Source of the DNA: Undaria pinnatifida
Taxonomy: Eukaryota > Sar > Phaeophyceae > Laminariales > Alariaceae
DNA length: 64,000 nucleotides
Reading direction: 5' to 3'
NCBI GenBank assembly: GCA_012845835.1
Contig: JABAKD010000012.1
Location: 6,477,344 to 6,541,343 of the forward strand
Of the stretch, positions 24,601-39,600 are shown piece after piece. A model generated the notes under the pieces. The model was not told the origin of the DNA. It made no database searches and saw only the letters and a program-made list of their open reading frames with translations. Every line of letters starts with the position of its first letter. The stretch's first letter is position 1. The translations under genes were made by a program, and so were the position numbers.

Positions 24601-27600
24601 CACTTGTGCCGGGTAGTCGAAAAGCCATTTGTGGCGCGGTTTTTCTACTTCCCAGTTGACGGCGGTGTCGATGCCGTCGTTGAGACGCAGCTTGAGCGTC
24701 ATGACCATCATCTCGCTCAGACGGTTTAGGTAGCCCTCTACTTCGCCTTCCATGGTGAATTCTTCGAAAGTCTTGACGTGTTCTCGGTCTTTCGCCACCT
24801 GTTGCGTTAGCGCGTTGTAACGAATTTCAGGCAAAACAAAACATGTAACAGTAACGCATGTCATGCAGAAAATGACGTAGGTTTGTAACGCCTTTCAGGC
24901 TGAAAATGCATTGAATTGTAACGCATTTCAAGCAAAACATTGTGTGGAAACGTTTTTATCCAGCGATGACACTTAACGACTTCACTACTGCACTGCACTG
25001 CACACAAAAACATGTCTAGCTCTAATTGCATGTAATTTATCTCCGAACAAGCCGTTTAATTCTAAATGGGATACATGTAGATATTGGCTATTTAGATAAT
25101 TAGGTTAATTCTCAGCCATGCAGCAAGAGCTAATAATGTGTTGTGTTTGGACACACTACAAAATAGTAAGCAAAGGAAGCCTCCGTCGTTAGCAAACCCT
25201 ACGCGCTGTAACTGATGCTAATAAAAAGTTGATACGTGCAGCTTCCCTTCTGCGCGCTAACAAGAGCGAAGCACGAATGCAGAAAGAGTTAATGAGATGC
25301 ACGAAACGTTGGTGTATGCATCCGCCCTTCTTGCACGCCAACAAGAGGCAAGCACGCGCACGTATCCACCTTCACCAGTGAAGACCCGGTGTCCATTAGC
25401 GTTGCTTGACCATCCTCGTCGACGCTGCGAATGAGTTATTACCATTAGTTCCTCACTACCATTATTATTGTTATTATTATTAATATTGTTATTGTTGTTA
25501 TTGCTATTATTAGCATTTTTGTTGTTGTTGTTGTTAATATCATTATCTTTATTTGTATTGCTATTGTTGATACTAATAACATTGTCACATTTTGTAGCGT
25601 TCGATAATGTGCAGCGTCCGTGTCGATCACCAAAGAATAACGAAAACATAGAAAAGAACACAAAATAACCACGACTATTGCTAGTGTTAATACTATTAAC
25701 ATTATCACATTTTTTAGCGTTCGATAATGTGCAGCGTCCGTGTCGATCACCAAAGAATGATGAAAAAAAATAAAAAGAACACAAAATAACCACGACAAAA
25801 AGAATAAACATACACAATGGCAGCCAGAAAACGTTGGCGCTATTTACCGGTTTACTACCGCCAAAATGAGTGAGTCAACGCGATTTTAAAATATTTAGTC
25901 CCCAAAAAACGCGGGTGCAATTCTGGTGTGGCTAGGTCCCAGTTGCAAATCGAACATCTCCGGCAGCGGCTCACCATTTCGTTGATAGTCTTCGATGAGG
26001 TCGTTCCGTCCTCGAGGGGAACGAACGTAAGATTTGCGAGCGAGTCGTAACAGTCTCCCAGGTACGGCATGATCTTGGGGGGATTGGTTCCGTTCGCGAG
26101 CATGTCCAGCAACGCAACGTTGGACACGAAGTAGAACCTCGGGAAAATCTGCCAACGGAAAAAAAAAAAGTGGCGGACGCAACCGTTTTACTTAAGGCCA
26201 CTCTTATAAGGGATTTCCCCCACACACACTGACTTTCCGCTTTTATGTCAAAACAAAAGGGGAAAAACGGGAAAAAACAGGATTGTTTTTCAAAAGCAGG
26301 AATTCAAAAGAGAGCAAAGAAATCAGGAACTCTTCGCATTCCCATTCTTACAGCATGACTGTCTACGACGGCAGATACAGTAGAGCACGACAACGGGGGA
26401 GATAGGAGATATCCCTTGTCTGCGTCTTTCAAGAAGGCGAGAGCCCCTTACAGTTTCCCCGCCTGTTTACCGGTACATTTTGCCCCGCAGAGGGGGGGGC
26501 GCTCTTGAAACTGGGAATCGCCTATCAGCGAGACGACTCGCGAGCTTCCTTTCACTAATTGTACTGCACGCTCACACCGTGTCACATGTAACTGCTCATA
26601 AGACGACGCTGTTAATGTTTTAGTCGCTATACTATAATCAAGACAATCAAGTCCCAAGGGGGCTAACCTTCTTAGCACCGCAAAAATATTCCCACACTAA
26701 TCCCAAGTAATTCACCCCAAAAAACGTTTGTGCAGTTCTGAACGGGTTGAGCCACGAGTAGACCATCTTAATTCTTCCACTACTGAAAAGTATATGTTAC
26801 AATACAGTAGTTCCACCTAGCTCGTCCCCAAAAACGTGCGTGCAATTCACTACTATTAGTACTTGTTAAACATACCCTACGCTAATTCCAAGTAGTTTGC
26901 GTTATGGTATCTCCTCTACTCCGTTGGGGCGATATGTCTCCTTTGTAGCTGGCAGGCGTTATCGCCTGCCTGAACGAACGGCTCCGCCCCCCCTTCTGTC
27001 AGAAGGTGTGAGGGGGACAGCAAGCAACTAACACCAGAGATGTAACATCCAAGGAACCCTCGTGTGAATGACCATTATCCCAATACTACTACGTTTGTCC
27101 TCAAAAGCGTGGGTGCAGGTCTTAGGGGGTCAGCGTGGTCTCCCTACCTTCTTCTTCATGTCGAGGTACTCGTTGAGGCTCTTTTGGCACATTTCTAGCC
27201 GCTGCATCATCGACTTTAGACCCTCGGCACGTCCATCGACCCCGCAAGCATCCACCGCCATAGGAACGTTGATGGCTTCTTTCATGAGCTCCTTGAACTC
27301 GCTGTCGATCCCCTCGAAGCGCTTCGTGTCTGCAACACAATACGAGACACGCATTTGTCGGGTCGAGAAGTACAAATTCCATTTCGTTTTCCGCACCGCC
27401 ATGGTAGGCAAACGTTTGGGTGCGCATACCATCTGATCGTAGGCAAGCATCATAGCCACGTCAGTAAAATCTACTCCTATGGAGCGGCACTACTGTATAT
27501 AGCAGTGGTAACGTGGCAGGGGCGCACGCATGCATAGATCATGGACCGCACATGCCCTACTCGCTGGTAAGTGAGGTTGAGCTTGGACAAACTCACCGTC

Positions 27601-30600
27601 GGGTAACTGTGAACGGATATCCGCAGACGCCAAGAAAATGCTCTCCAGAGAAGCCCAGTTGCGGCTCACGTTCGCCCATAGCTTCAGCACCTCCTCCACA
27701 CTCCCCAAAGTCTTTTGCCAATGCATCACTCGGTCCCGGAAGAAATCGACGAACTTGCCCATGCCTACCATGGACTGCAACTCCATCTGGTGGGCCTCAA
27801 GACTTTCCACCAGCTCCTCGGAAGGTCTAACCACGAACATTTCGGTGTCCTTGTGAGGCACGTAGTGCAGCACCATGTCTTTCCACGCGGCCTCGATGAC
27901 CTCCAGTTTGTTTTCGATCTTGAGCTCTTTCTGGGCCGTTTCGACGATCATGGAAACGTCTTCTACGTGGGAGTGGAGGTTAAGTTGCATCATGTCATCC
28001 ATCGTGAACTTAGGGTCGCTAGGGTTGACGGCCTTCACCTCGCACACCGCGGCTAAGCTCTTCCAGTGACGCACGCGCATGGCAGGACTGTGCAGATCAT
28101 TAATCAGCGGTAACACCACGCCCATGTTCTTGATGGAGTCTTCGATGTCCCGGTATACTTGCCAGGCCTTTACCACCGGGAAATCGTTGCCCTGCTTCCG
28201 AAGTTGCTTGAGCAAAACTTTATTCTCGTCGTCGAGAGCTTCGGTGTTAATCTCGCTCCATAGATCTGTCCGCCAGTCGACGTATGTACTATCAACCATA
28301 GCCTTCGAGTCCCACAACCCCTTAAGAAGCTTCAGTTCCATTCGCGTGTCCTGAGTTTCCGGGTATTTGGATACCTGCAACTCGAACAGGTCCTCTAGTT
28401 CGTTGTACTTATGCACCTGCGTCTCCTTTTCTAGTAGGCTGGCGGCGTGCTCTTCCATCTGCCTGTATGCGTCCTCGACGGGTCCTTTGAACGCGAAGGG
28501 GGCCTCGGCGCGGAACTTGTTTCGGAAATTTCGCATGGCCAAGAAGAAACCCTCCAGCTCTTCCTTCAACGCGTCCACCTGAATATAATCACGCCATCAC
28601 ACCAACAGTCACGTGCAAGGGGAAGTGAATGAGATCACCACTCAACACTAAAGTGACACGGATGCTAGAGCACCTACAATCACGCCGCGCAACCCTGACG
28701 TGCAAAAGCAGGGAGTGAGCAAGAACGCCATTTACACAGAGCCAACATGAGGCGTAGACGCACCCCATGCTACGGGAGGGGTGCAGCAGTTTCCAAGAAA
28801 TTTCTGAGGTCCCGACATGAGGAACACCAACATATTACCCAAAGCCATTAATTCGAAAGCATTCGCCTGCGCAACCCGACCGACACGTCTCTTCGCTGGT
28901 CCTAAAAAAAATATAAGCGTATAAGTATCAGCGTAACCGATACTCCCTCATTTCATGAGCTCAACCCAACAGAAATGTTCGTTTGGCTCAAAAAACTAAC
29001 ACCCCTGCCGCGGGATAACTCTGTACACGCTTGCTACGCTAGCCGCAGCACGTTTTGACCCAAAACATCCTGTCCGACGGGACGGGGCTTCTCAGCCAAG
29101 GAACCGCCTAATATCGCTGGAGAGCCATTTTTGTTCGGCCAAATATTAATAGTTGTCTTTATGTACCTACAGCAGTAGGTCACATGGGGTTGTTCAGAGT
29201 CATCCCATCCCATCCCATCCAATCCCACGGTGCTACGCGGTAGGGGTTGCAGTTGTTGGAGTAACTAATAATGTTGCTGACCGAACGAGCTTCCTCAAGC
29301 GTGGAACTATCGGAGAAGCCTGATAATTTTACGAGTGCAATGAATGGTTGTTTTCAGGACCAGCGCATAGAAATGTTGGTCGGGTTGCGCGAACGAATGC
29401 CTTCGAAGTTATGTTCCGGGGGTGTGATGATGGTGATGGTTGAGATGTCGTTGAGCTCCTCATGCTAGGAGCTCAGAAAATTCTTAGAATTTGCCTCACC
29501 CCTAGTGTGGGGCGACCCCTCGCCTGGTTGTGCATTCACATTTCCCCAACGTACGTTTTTTGGGTGGAGAATGCATCCCCTCGAGTGGCAGGCCTAATGT
29601 AATACTGGATGCGCCTCTATCGCAACTTGCACCTGCAACAGTATAGGCTACAAAGTATTGGCCCTTTGCAAAGGCGAGCTTTGAAATTGCTTGCTCTATC
29701 TCTCTCCTGTTCTTGCTTGTGGGGATACGCATGCTGTTGTGGTACAACCCAGGCGTCATACGGTAGAGATAGCACGGATTTTTTGGCGACTCTTCAAGAA
29801 AAAGAGCAGTTCGATGTCTCATCCGCAAGGCCGACGTCGACCAAAACTGTGAGCTAAGCCCGATACACGACTATTCTCATGGGCTCGGTGTCCAAACGAA
29901 GCTATATCTACACAGTAGTGATCCCTCTATAGTGCCGGTATGTCCCAGCCAAATACCGGCATTATAGCGGCAACCGGCACTACTCCGCATGCTGCCATTA
30001 CTTGTTCTTAAGCAAGTTCACCGGAACTATAAGGCGTCACCGGCACTACTCAACCGGCACTATAGAGAGACCGACCTCCACTGTATTTGTACGTCGGATC
30101 CACATATGTTGGGTAGTTCTTCAGTTGAGTAGTGCCGTCGGTAAAACATAGTTGGGCCAAAAAAAGCAGCCCCTACCGCACTACGGTTCTACCGTCTTTC
30201 GATACTTGTAGTGATGCTTGTGGTGAGGAAAGTTTGTAGCGAAGTTTGGGGTTGTTGTTGTTGTTGTTGTTGTCCTCACATTAACTCGCATGATCAAGTC
30301 CGTGGTCACGGGACAGGCTCCAGTCACTGTAACATCCTTACCTCAGCCATCTGCATGGGCAGTATCTCTTCCTTCTTCCGGAATGTCTTTTTCACCAAGG
30401 CATCCCACGACATGGGAGCTTCTTCTAGGAAATCCTGCGAAAAAAAATGAAACACGTTACGCATATTAAGAACATCCTATGACACTCCCGCAGTGAAAGC
30501 TGGCGCTGATAGTCGTTAAAACCGATCGAGCAGACACGACGTGTCCAGTATGTGAAGAGTTGATTACATTTGAACGGTGACGCTTGAGAGCGAGAAATGG

Positions 30601-33600
30601 TTAGGTTGCTGTCCCTTGTTTCTAAACAACGTGCGGCATTTGACACAGGTTCGTCGAACGGTTGCATATGATTAGTCCGACACACCCTCACTACGATGTA
30701 TCACGATTGCTACGATGGCACGCCATATGTTGTACATCGGTCGACGTCCGCGAACGCAGCCACACACTTGCCCCCGCTACGATGTGCCCTAAGGTGTACC
30801 AATATGGACGGAAATGTAATAATCATTTGAATATTTGTATCACTACCCAAACGGTCCTAATGTTTTACGTTCAGATGAGTGTATCGGTCGCCGTGCTCCG
30901 TCCAGACTTTGAAGGGACGAGAGGGTCTACGGCCTAAAGACGACGGCCATGCATGACGATTACTTCACCCCCGTCCCCCCCTCAATGATGACGCCACCAC
31001 GCCCCCCCGCCTCCTCCCTCCACAGTACGCTACGCACCTGGACATCTTTCTCTGCCACCTGCACGCCTGACACGTCCACCCCGTGCTGCTTCAGCATGAC
31101 CACCATTTGGTGCAGGGGCTCGAACATTTCCTGGGTTGTATCCATGGCCTTGCGCACTTCACTGATGTCCTTCATGACCTGGCCGGTCAGATGCGGTCAA
31201 AAGCGGGTCGGAGGTTGAGGCAACAAAAGTGCCCAAGCGGCTCTCACAGCTATTGTCGTACTATCATTCCTCGTATGCTGCAGCAAGTGCGCATGGATAT
31301 ACCCTGAGGGCTTCTTGCGGTATATCACAGTTCTTAGCAATAACCAACCAACAAGCAACACAACAAGCACGATCAGAAGCGACCCGGTTTTTATAGGCAA
31401 CAAAACGCCTGAGCAGCTCTCACCGGTTGCTGTCATACTTTGATTTCCGTCACGTCGGGGGTGGGAGGGAGGGAGGACGTCGAAGGTATAGCAAGATGGA
31501 CTCACGAGCAAGCAAGAAAGAACCGGCGTTACCAGGGTCGCGCAAAATCAATCACCACAACACAAGTCAACTTGCGATCGTCATTACGGGATGCGTTTGT
31601 GAGTGATCGATGTTGAGTCCTCTTGCTGCTGCACACCGATGGCGAGCACAAGAATACTAATAATTATTATGCGATAAATGGCTGCAGTCCGAACGAAATC
31701 AACTATCGGTGACGATCCAGCAGACTATGACTATCGTGTCGGCACGCGTATGCCCTGACAGCTTCTGGCGGTAGATCGCAGTTCGTACTAAGAGGTAACA
31801 AGTAAACGAGTCATTCCTCTATAGTGCGGTAGAGGTTGCAGATTTGGGGGTGTTTCTGACCTGTAAAGTGCGGTGGAGCTCCTCACATGAGGAACCACCG
31901 GTCAGCCTGATACTCATACGAGCTTATTTGCTTTAGGACTGGCGTGCGCAGGTGTTGGTCGGATTGCGTGAACGACTGCCTTCAAGGTCGTGCTTTCGAG
32001 TAAGATATCGAGCTGTTCGCGTTAGGAGCTGAGAAACTTCCGTGCACCCCTACGGTGGGATGACTCTAACCAATCCCGTTTAGGTTGGGGTTGGGGGCAT
32101 AGGAAGGGTCAAGGATAAGGCCTAGACGTTTCCCACATGGCTCGTTGGGCGCACATTCTGCGTTCAACCGGCGACACACCTTGTTGATTGATGCAGACCC
32201 GTTAACGCTTCAGGGACGAGACGAAGTAACACACCTTCATCAAATTAGCTTTGCCCTCTGGACCTTCCGGCACCTCCGCATCCAGCCCGGCAGAAATGTC
32301 TTTCATGAAGGTACCCAACGATTCCAGTTTGTTCACCTGGGTGCGTCCACATTAATTTTTTTAATCGTTATATTATTATAGTCGCGTCTGCTGTGAATTT
32401 GACCAATGAATGAACGTTTACAAGGTGCCCGTCGGGGGCGTGGTTGGCTTGAAATCCCGGGGGAGTTTCAAGTTGAAAAAGGGGAACACAGACGTTCCCA
32501 TGAGCTTTATATACCAGGTACCAGAAATACCGTAAAAAAGCTCTTGAAAATTAAAGAAAAAACATGTAGCCACACCGCGCAAGAACCCGTGTGAGGAACA
32601 CCGACCAGCCCAAAGCCCAAACGTGTGTAACGTTTAGTCTACTAAAAACACATCAGGCGTGAGTTCGACAAACTGAAACAATGTTGTGTTTTGGTGATGA
32701 CGCTTCTCGTAAGTATTCCCGCGACCGAGATAACTTGAAGATAGTGCATGCTGTCGCCAGGAATTCGCGCAGCCGGATGATTGAAACTGTCAATTTCGTG
32801 GGCGTGGTTCGGTCGGCAGTCGCGGCCGACTGAACCCCGATTTTATAGCTGTCTCAAAAGGCGTCCCATTTGTTTGGACACGGTGTAACTAGAAACTCGC
32901 TTTCGCGCTCGAAACAGACGAATATACCGGGCTTCAAAGGAGGTATCTACTTTTCAGGAGCAGCCTGATTAAAATCTCGCATTCGCTCATAACAACAACG
33001 ACCCACCAGGGTGCTTTGGAGATGCTCTGTGAACATGTTGACCCACTTTGACGACCACGTCACCAGCGCTTGCTTCACGGGAGTCACTTTCACTCGAAGC
33101 CAGCCGACGTCCTGCGGACTGCGCGATGAACAAAATATAACATCAGCCGGCACGTCCGGGCCAAAGAAAGGTGCGTGGGGTATTGTGAGCGCTGAGATTG
33201 GGGGCTGACTAAACCCTTGCGGTTGACGTTCCCGTCAAGACCATTCAAGGTTGGGCTTATATCCTGTCTGCTCATTTTTCCAGTTTATTACCTGGTACGT
33301 TTGTTGCTGGCTAAGGAGCATAAATACATTATATAAAATGAAAATACACTCCAGCTGTGAGATTGAAGGTTTCGCCGAAACTCATCTTTTTGCAAGCTTT
33401 GTGCATATACATACTTTACCAAGTTGCCCCCACATCATTCTCGTTATGCTTAAAAAAAGCCGAATTACATTATTTGTATGTCTCTAAAACGCCCCGTCAT
33501 GACCATACCAAAACAGAACCTAGCATAGTGGATTAAGGCTACTCAAGGTACTGTGCGGGAAATTTCCACTTCGTAACGCTTGTGGAATTGATCACAAAAT

Positions 33601-36600
33601 ATTGACACGCGCACCCAAAAGCAGCGCATCACCTGACTAGCTTTTTGGCTGCCGTCTGCACGCCTTCGTACTTTTTAATAGCGTCCTCGAACTTCTTCAG
33701 GTCGGTCAGCTTCTGCCCAAGTGCCGTCGTAATGATTGCATCTTTCGCGAAGTCTTGGAAAAAAGCGTTCCTGTGGCGGAGGGCCAGGTAACAGGAGCAC
33801 GGTGTTACTACCGCGTAACAGCTTACGGTTTGCTTGGAGAATAGACGCACATCATGCAACGGTCTACCTTTGACAGCGGGTAACAGGAGAACTGCGTTAT
33901 AAACAGGGTGGGTTTTGATTGCGGAATGGACGCGAATCATGGTAACGCTGTGCCTTTGGCTGCGATACTATGACAGGCATAGCATCTAAACCGGGAGCAC
34001 CGCGGTATGACCTCGCAAACAGGCGAGGGTTTGCACATCAGACGCGCTTCATGTAGCGGCGTACCATTGACGGCAGGTACCAGGAGCAACGTGCCACTAA
34101 CGGATTGGGGTTTGCAGAATAGACGCGCATAAGGTATCGATTTACCCTTGGGCGTACGCTGCGGTAGAGCTGTACCTTTTATTGTCTATGAGGCTCTTCA
34201 ATTGAGGAGCTCTACAAAAAAAAAGTGCATCCCGACAAATAGTCCCAGTCCCATGGCCTAGGTACAGAAGCATCAATAAGCAATGTCGTTTTAACACAAG
34301 AGGTAAATATTTCCTGCGGTCTTGGGTAGTGTAGTCATTGGTGGATTAGTACTGACTAGCACTGATTAGCATCGTGCCGCCAGTAACAAATATTTTGGTC
34401 GAAAAGTGGTACCGAAGCTACTGACATTGGGTGTAGCTCGTCTTCAACGCTACACGGCGGTGCTTTCGTATGTGCACACACATGCTCATCATTCACTCAC
34501 GTGTGCTCGGAACGTGTCCTTTCTATTTTTTTCCACAAAAAAAAGTAAACAGATTCCAGCTTTGCAAAGTTATCTCATGCATATTTGCACAACCTCTCCG
34601 GTTGTACCCCCATCGTAGGGCTCGTCATAATCATCCACACCGCGACTGACGAACCCATTGTTCAATACTTCCAACGTGCTTTATGTCTGGTGATGGAGGC
34701 TTCCCACGCGTCCGGCACAGTAGGGTGACTTCCACTTTGATAAACATTTAAGGAGGCACCATACCTCAGCCCCAACAATCGATACTTTCATCAAAAGCTC
34801 CTCGTTACAATTGCCCGTTACTTTCGTGAAATCTCGTTGTCACAATTGTCTTTATTTTGGGACAATCATAAGCACATTGACCATAACCTCACATATCGGT
34901 CAGCCACAGGTACGAGAAGGCGTCGTACTGCGCTTTGAGTCTCATGCACGCCTCGTCGTTTTCGGAGAGGGCGTCATTCAGGACGGCCACCAGCATTTGG
35001 ACTTCCGTGTCACTCTGAAGAAAATGGACACATCGGGTTGCACCGGGTGAGACGACAAATCGCGGTGGGGGCATTCGGCGATACGGTTACCACGACCAGT
35101 TCGGGTCGTCAGTGGTTTAGGCGCACTTGGACGGCCGGCCAACCACAGAATATGGTGCCTAAGGCATACCAGGTATTGTTAGATAATTATGACTAGACAT
35201 GTGCATTGGTGGATTTCTGGTTGTCTGCTTACAATGTGGTCTGCTCGTCTATTCGCCGTGTAGTCGGCCGGAACAAAGCAACATGCCGTACTCGTAACTG
35301 CATTGTGATTAACTGCTATAGAACTGCACCCAAGTGTTTTGACCCAAACAACTTGAAAATAGTGTGGAATTTAGTTTCCATTCATCGAAAGGATTGCTCC
35401 AATACCTGCATCTCGCGAATATAGGTTCCTTCGTTGTCGAGTCGCTTGAAGAGCGTCGCGATGCTGAAGAAGCTGCCGACCCAGTTGTGCACGACGTCCC
35501 GAATGCCTTTGCCGTTCGACGCGAATCCAATCTACACTCGTTGATCGGCAACGACCCACGAAAAGTGCGAGGAGCATGGTCAAACGGTGTAGGGACATAT
35601 GACAGCGCAAACTAAGGGAGCGGCGTCGCGAGAGAAACTGCCGAGACTCTCAGCAGGGGGTCACAGCCATAAGTCTACGGGCGGGTCTAGTTACAAGCAC
35701 TGTCACTGCAAGGGATACCACGGGGCGAAGCTAAAAGAGCGGGGTGCATGCATATGCAAAATAAAAAGACGTTGTGGAATCAGTAGGATTCGTCGACGCA
35801 TGTCATTAAGTTCAGGCGTCAGAATCTCTCGAGTGACCTGGTTCTATTTCATTTTGTTAAAAAGGCACCTCAGCTGTGATAAAACAAGAGTTTTTTGCCG
35901 AAACTCTTTGCAAGCTGCGTGTGATCCTTCGATCACGCGTCCTACGAGTACGGGATTCACGCTGTGAAGGAAGGGACCGCTTTTCGACGTAGCGTGTGAT
36001 GGGTATGATGGGCGAACCCGACCGTGAAGAGACACCGAATGGAGCATGGGCTGAACTACTCACCTGGGGCTGAAATCGTATTTGGTTGTCCACGAGGTCC
36101 AGATTAACTTCAATCATCGGAAGAAGCCCCTTCTTCGCGATCACCTCCGGACCCACCTGGATGGACACGCGTAATCGTTAAGGTCTCACGACATAGACAT
36201 CGTTTTTTTTTTGCAGAAATCATTGAGGCCTCACGGCACAATTTTAATTTTCGGGAAGACGTTGCGAAATTCTCGTGAGGCGGCAGCGTAATGTTGGCGG
36301 ACAAGAAACGCCCACAAACTCGCGCGCTCCGGGGGCATCCATTTCCAAGTGATCATTGAGGCCTCAAGACATAGCGACTACTTTCCATAAATTGTTGACG
36401 CCTCACGACATAACCACTAACTTCCAACAACCGCTGGACTTCACGACACAACCATTGGCTACAATTATTAAAGCCTGACAACATCATAAGCAGCTTCCAG
36501 TGATCACGCACTGAGATCGCACAACACGACTGTCAATTTCCAGCAAGCATTGAGGCCTCACGACATCACCGACATTTTCCAGTGAAAATTGAAACCTCAT

Positions 36601-39600
36601 GACATAAACATCAAACTGATCGACGTCGTAGCTCAGCAATACTAATAACTTCCACTTTAAAAATACAGGTTTTCAGTGAGACCGCGCAAGCAGCAATTAA
36701 GGCGGCGCCTCAACAAGTGATTTTCGGTGGGCATTATTTACCCGGCATTGCGGCTGAACCATCTCGCCGTGAGGAGCTGAACAAACGAAAGCTTTGGGTT
36801 GTTTTCCAAACACTATATAAGACTTATTATGGTTGTGTCCAAACACACACACACAATGCTCCTCAGCTGTGAGACCGACGATTCGTTGAAGCTCACATAT
36901 GGAAGCTTGTTGTGATAGTTCGATTGCGCGTGCTACAACACGGAATGTGTGCGACCTCATGAAGACTTTGAAGTGCCGCACTACTAGATGATGCTGAGGA
37001 AACACATCCTGCTGAGCAACGCAGACGCACCTGATCGAGCAGGTACTCAAGAGACGCGCATATTACGCGGGACATGCCATCGACGACCACGTTGTTCACG
37101 AAATCAACATATCCGCGCCAGTCTGGAGAAGCATTGGAGCACTTGAGGACCTTGTTGTTCTCCTTCAGCATGTTGTGAATCTCCTGCAAAGTGCAACGAC
37201 GGTAAATCGTCTCAGCGATCCCAGACCCACCGCCCAAGCCGTCGTCTCGGAACAGAATACGACATGTCGCTCGTTCTGAGCTGTCACGGCCGTCCCTTTC
37301 AACAGCGATAAGCTCGTTACAAGGCGAATATACAATACATGGGTGAGAAGGAACAAAAACTCGAGTCTCGCCACACATTTTATTTCTCCGCGTCTAGAAT
37401 TAAGTTCAGTGACCCCATGCGTAGTGAGTGCACACGTCAACAAGATACGTGCCGACCTCAAAGTCCACATTCCAATAGCTTGGCATCCAAGAAATAGCTA
37501 TTAACCATTTTACTATCGAAACATGATCCCACACATATTATTTCTGAGTAGATTGTCCTCCAAACCGTGGGCCCAGTTCTGAAGGGGGTGAAGGTTTAAA
37601 GCAAGCAGAAAATAAGTTTTTTCACGACGTAAACCCTAATGCTACACTTTACAGCTACGTTCGAGCTGGCCTCGGGCTACTGAAAGCCTTACGCTAACAC
37701 CGCTGGGTAATGCTTCCAGTAGTCTATGACGACAGACGGCTCTTCCGCTGCACTCTGCGTAACGGCGGCTAGCTCACCGCATCTTTCCACCTAAAAAAAA
37801 AGTGAGGTGATACTATCCGCGGCTATGTAACGATGTCGCAGAGCTAATGCTGGGAGGGTAATAAATAACGCAAAGCCGGTTTCAGCAGCAACCTTACCTT
37901 GCCCCCTACCTTCACCAACGTCTCCGACACTTTGTGTAGCGACGTCCAGCTCGCTGCACCTTCCAAAAAAAGCCCTTAGGGAGGTGATAGGCGACTAAAA
38001 GCCGCAGCTATTCTGGGGAAGGTAATCAACAATGCAAAGCCGACTTCAGCGGTAATCTCACCTTGCCGCCTTCCTTGATTTCGGCGTAACGAGAACTCTT
38101 GATGGCCTTGTGCGCACGCTCGAATTCGTCCCGGTCAACAGGTTTCGGCTTGCGCTCCATCAGAGGCCGGTCCCAAGCATGAAGCACGTTCTTGATGTTG
38201 GCCAGGTTAGTCTTCATCGTGTGCATCACTTCATGGACGGCAGTTACCTGTTGTGTAAATCAATGCACTGTAGTGAACCCGGAACCAATCTGTGTGGCGC
38301 GATATCTCGGACGGAAGACGCGTGCTAGGCTAGGATAGCGGTAGTTTTGTTCTGGCCAAACTGTTTCTGACCCGACGAGGTCTCTCAACGATTAATAAAG
38401 CAACTAATATCCTATACCCAGTACGGTTGGAGTTCCACTTGTGTGTCTACACTTCTGCATTACTAGTGCTCGTTGTATTCCTAGGCCATGCATGGGGTTC
38501 TTCGTCGGGTATAAAGGCTGTTCCTCCATCCAACACAAAAATTGCCAGGAGCTGTTTCAAAAAAAACATGACGTTCTCACGAATCGTGATATTTGTCAGG
38601 AACCCGGCATTTGAATTGCTTGGACATTTTCCACGAAACTTGATGTCAGGATTCCTGATACAAAAAAAAACGTGATTTTTTTGTTTTGAGAGCGTGGCGT
38701 TTCATAATTTCAAAAAGTCAGAAATCGCGACATTTTGTCAGGATTTGTGAGTTTTTTTGCTTTTTCGTTAGGAACGACACCAAGTGTACATTTTTTTTTT
38801 CAGTGCGTTTTTGGTAAGGGATAAAACTCCTCAAGTGTGGATGGAGACTCAGAAAATTTATTTATGCCCCTACCGTAGCACGCCTAGCAACCGCTACGAG
38901 ACGATCGAAGCGATCCCCGCTCACTATGTACATGACGAAGCCTGCCTTTTTGAACGTACCCCTGTGACTTCATCAAGGTGCATAGAGACGCGTCCCTTTT
39001 GCAGCGTAACTCTGCGATTTTCGAAACAGGCAGCGCTCGCACCTGTTCCATGGACTCTTCGATAAAGTCATTGATGCCGTTGCTGTTCCAATTCATTTGG
39101 CTGAGTCCAGCGTTGATGACGCGGTCAAACTTGTCTAGATAGGGCCGTACCAGAGGTTTCTCCACCGGCAGGAGCTGAAGAAGAACGTCGTTGTTCATGT
39201 TAACAATCAGGTCAAGGTTTCCCGTCCATCTTCGGAAAATTTCGACCTGTTTGTAAATCTCGAGGGCGCTGTCGGGAACCGTGAGTCCAAGCAGGAGGAA
39301 GTATTTAACTTCTCGGAGGAGTTTGACCAGGGCAGGGTCAAAGTTGACGCTGAGGAGACTGTTATTGTGGTCGCGGATAAGGAGAGGCAGCTTCAGCTTC
39401 GCCTGGCTGGAGGCTTCGACGTCGCGGCCCCACTCTTCGATCTTCTGGTTTTCGTACTCTTGAAGGCTCGCAATTATCGTAGCGTACACCTGGCGGGAAA
39501 TGCAGAGTGGCACCGGTCATTTATACAGTACCAGTTAGTTATGTTGCCTCCTACGAATGTTGAAATAAACTTATCATTTCACCCCTAACCCCATGGTCAT

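Noticed and set aside
25257-25817. Minus-strand frame of 186 codons with an asparagine run
   Set aside because: It spans a trinucleotide tract and a tandem duplication in an intron. Low complexity only.
36200-36620. CRISPR-like array
   Set aside because: Units are imperfect, with no constant repeat or unique spacers, and the host is eukaryotic.
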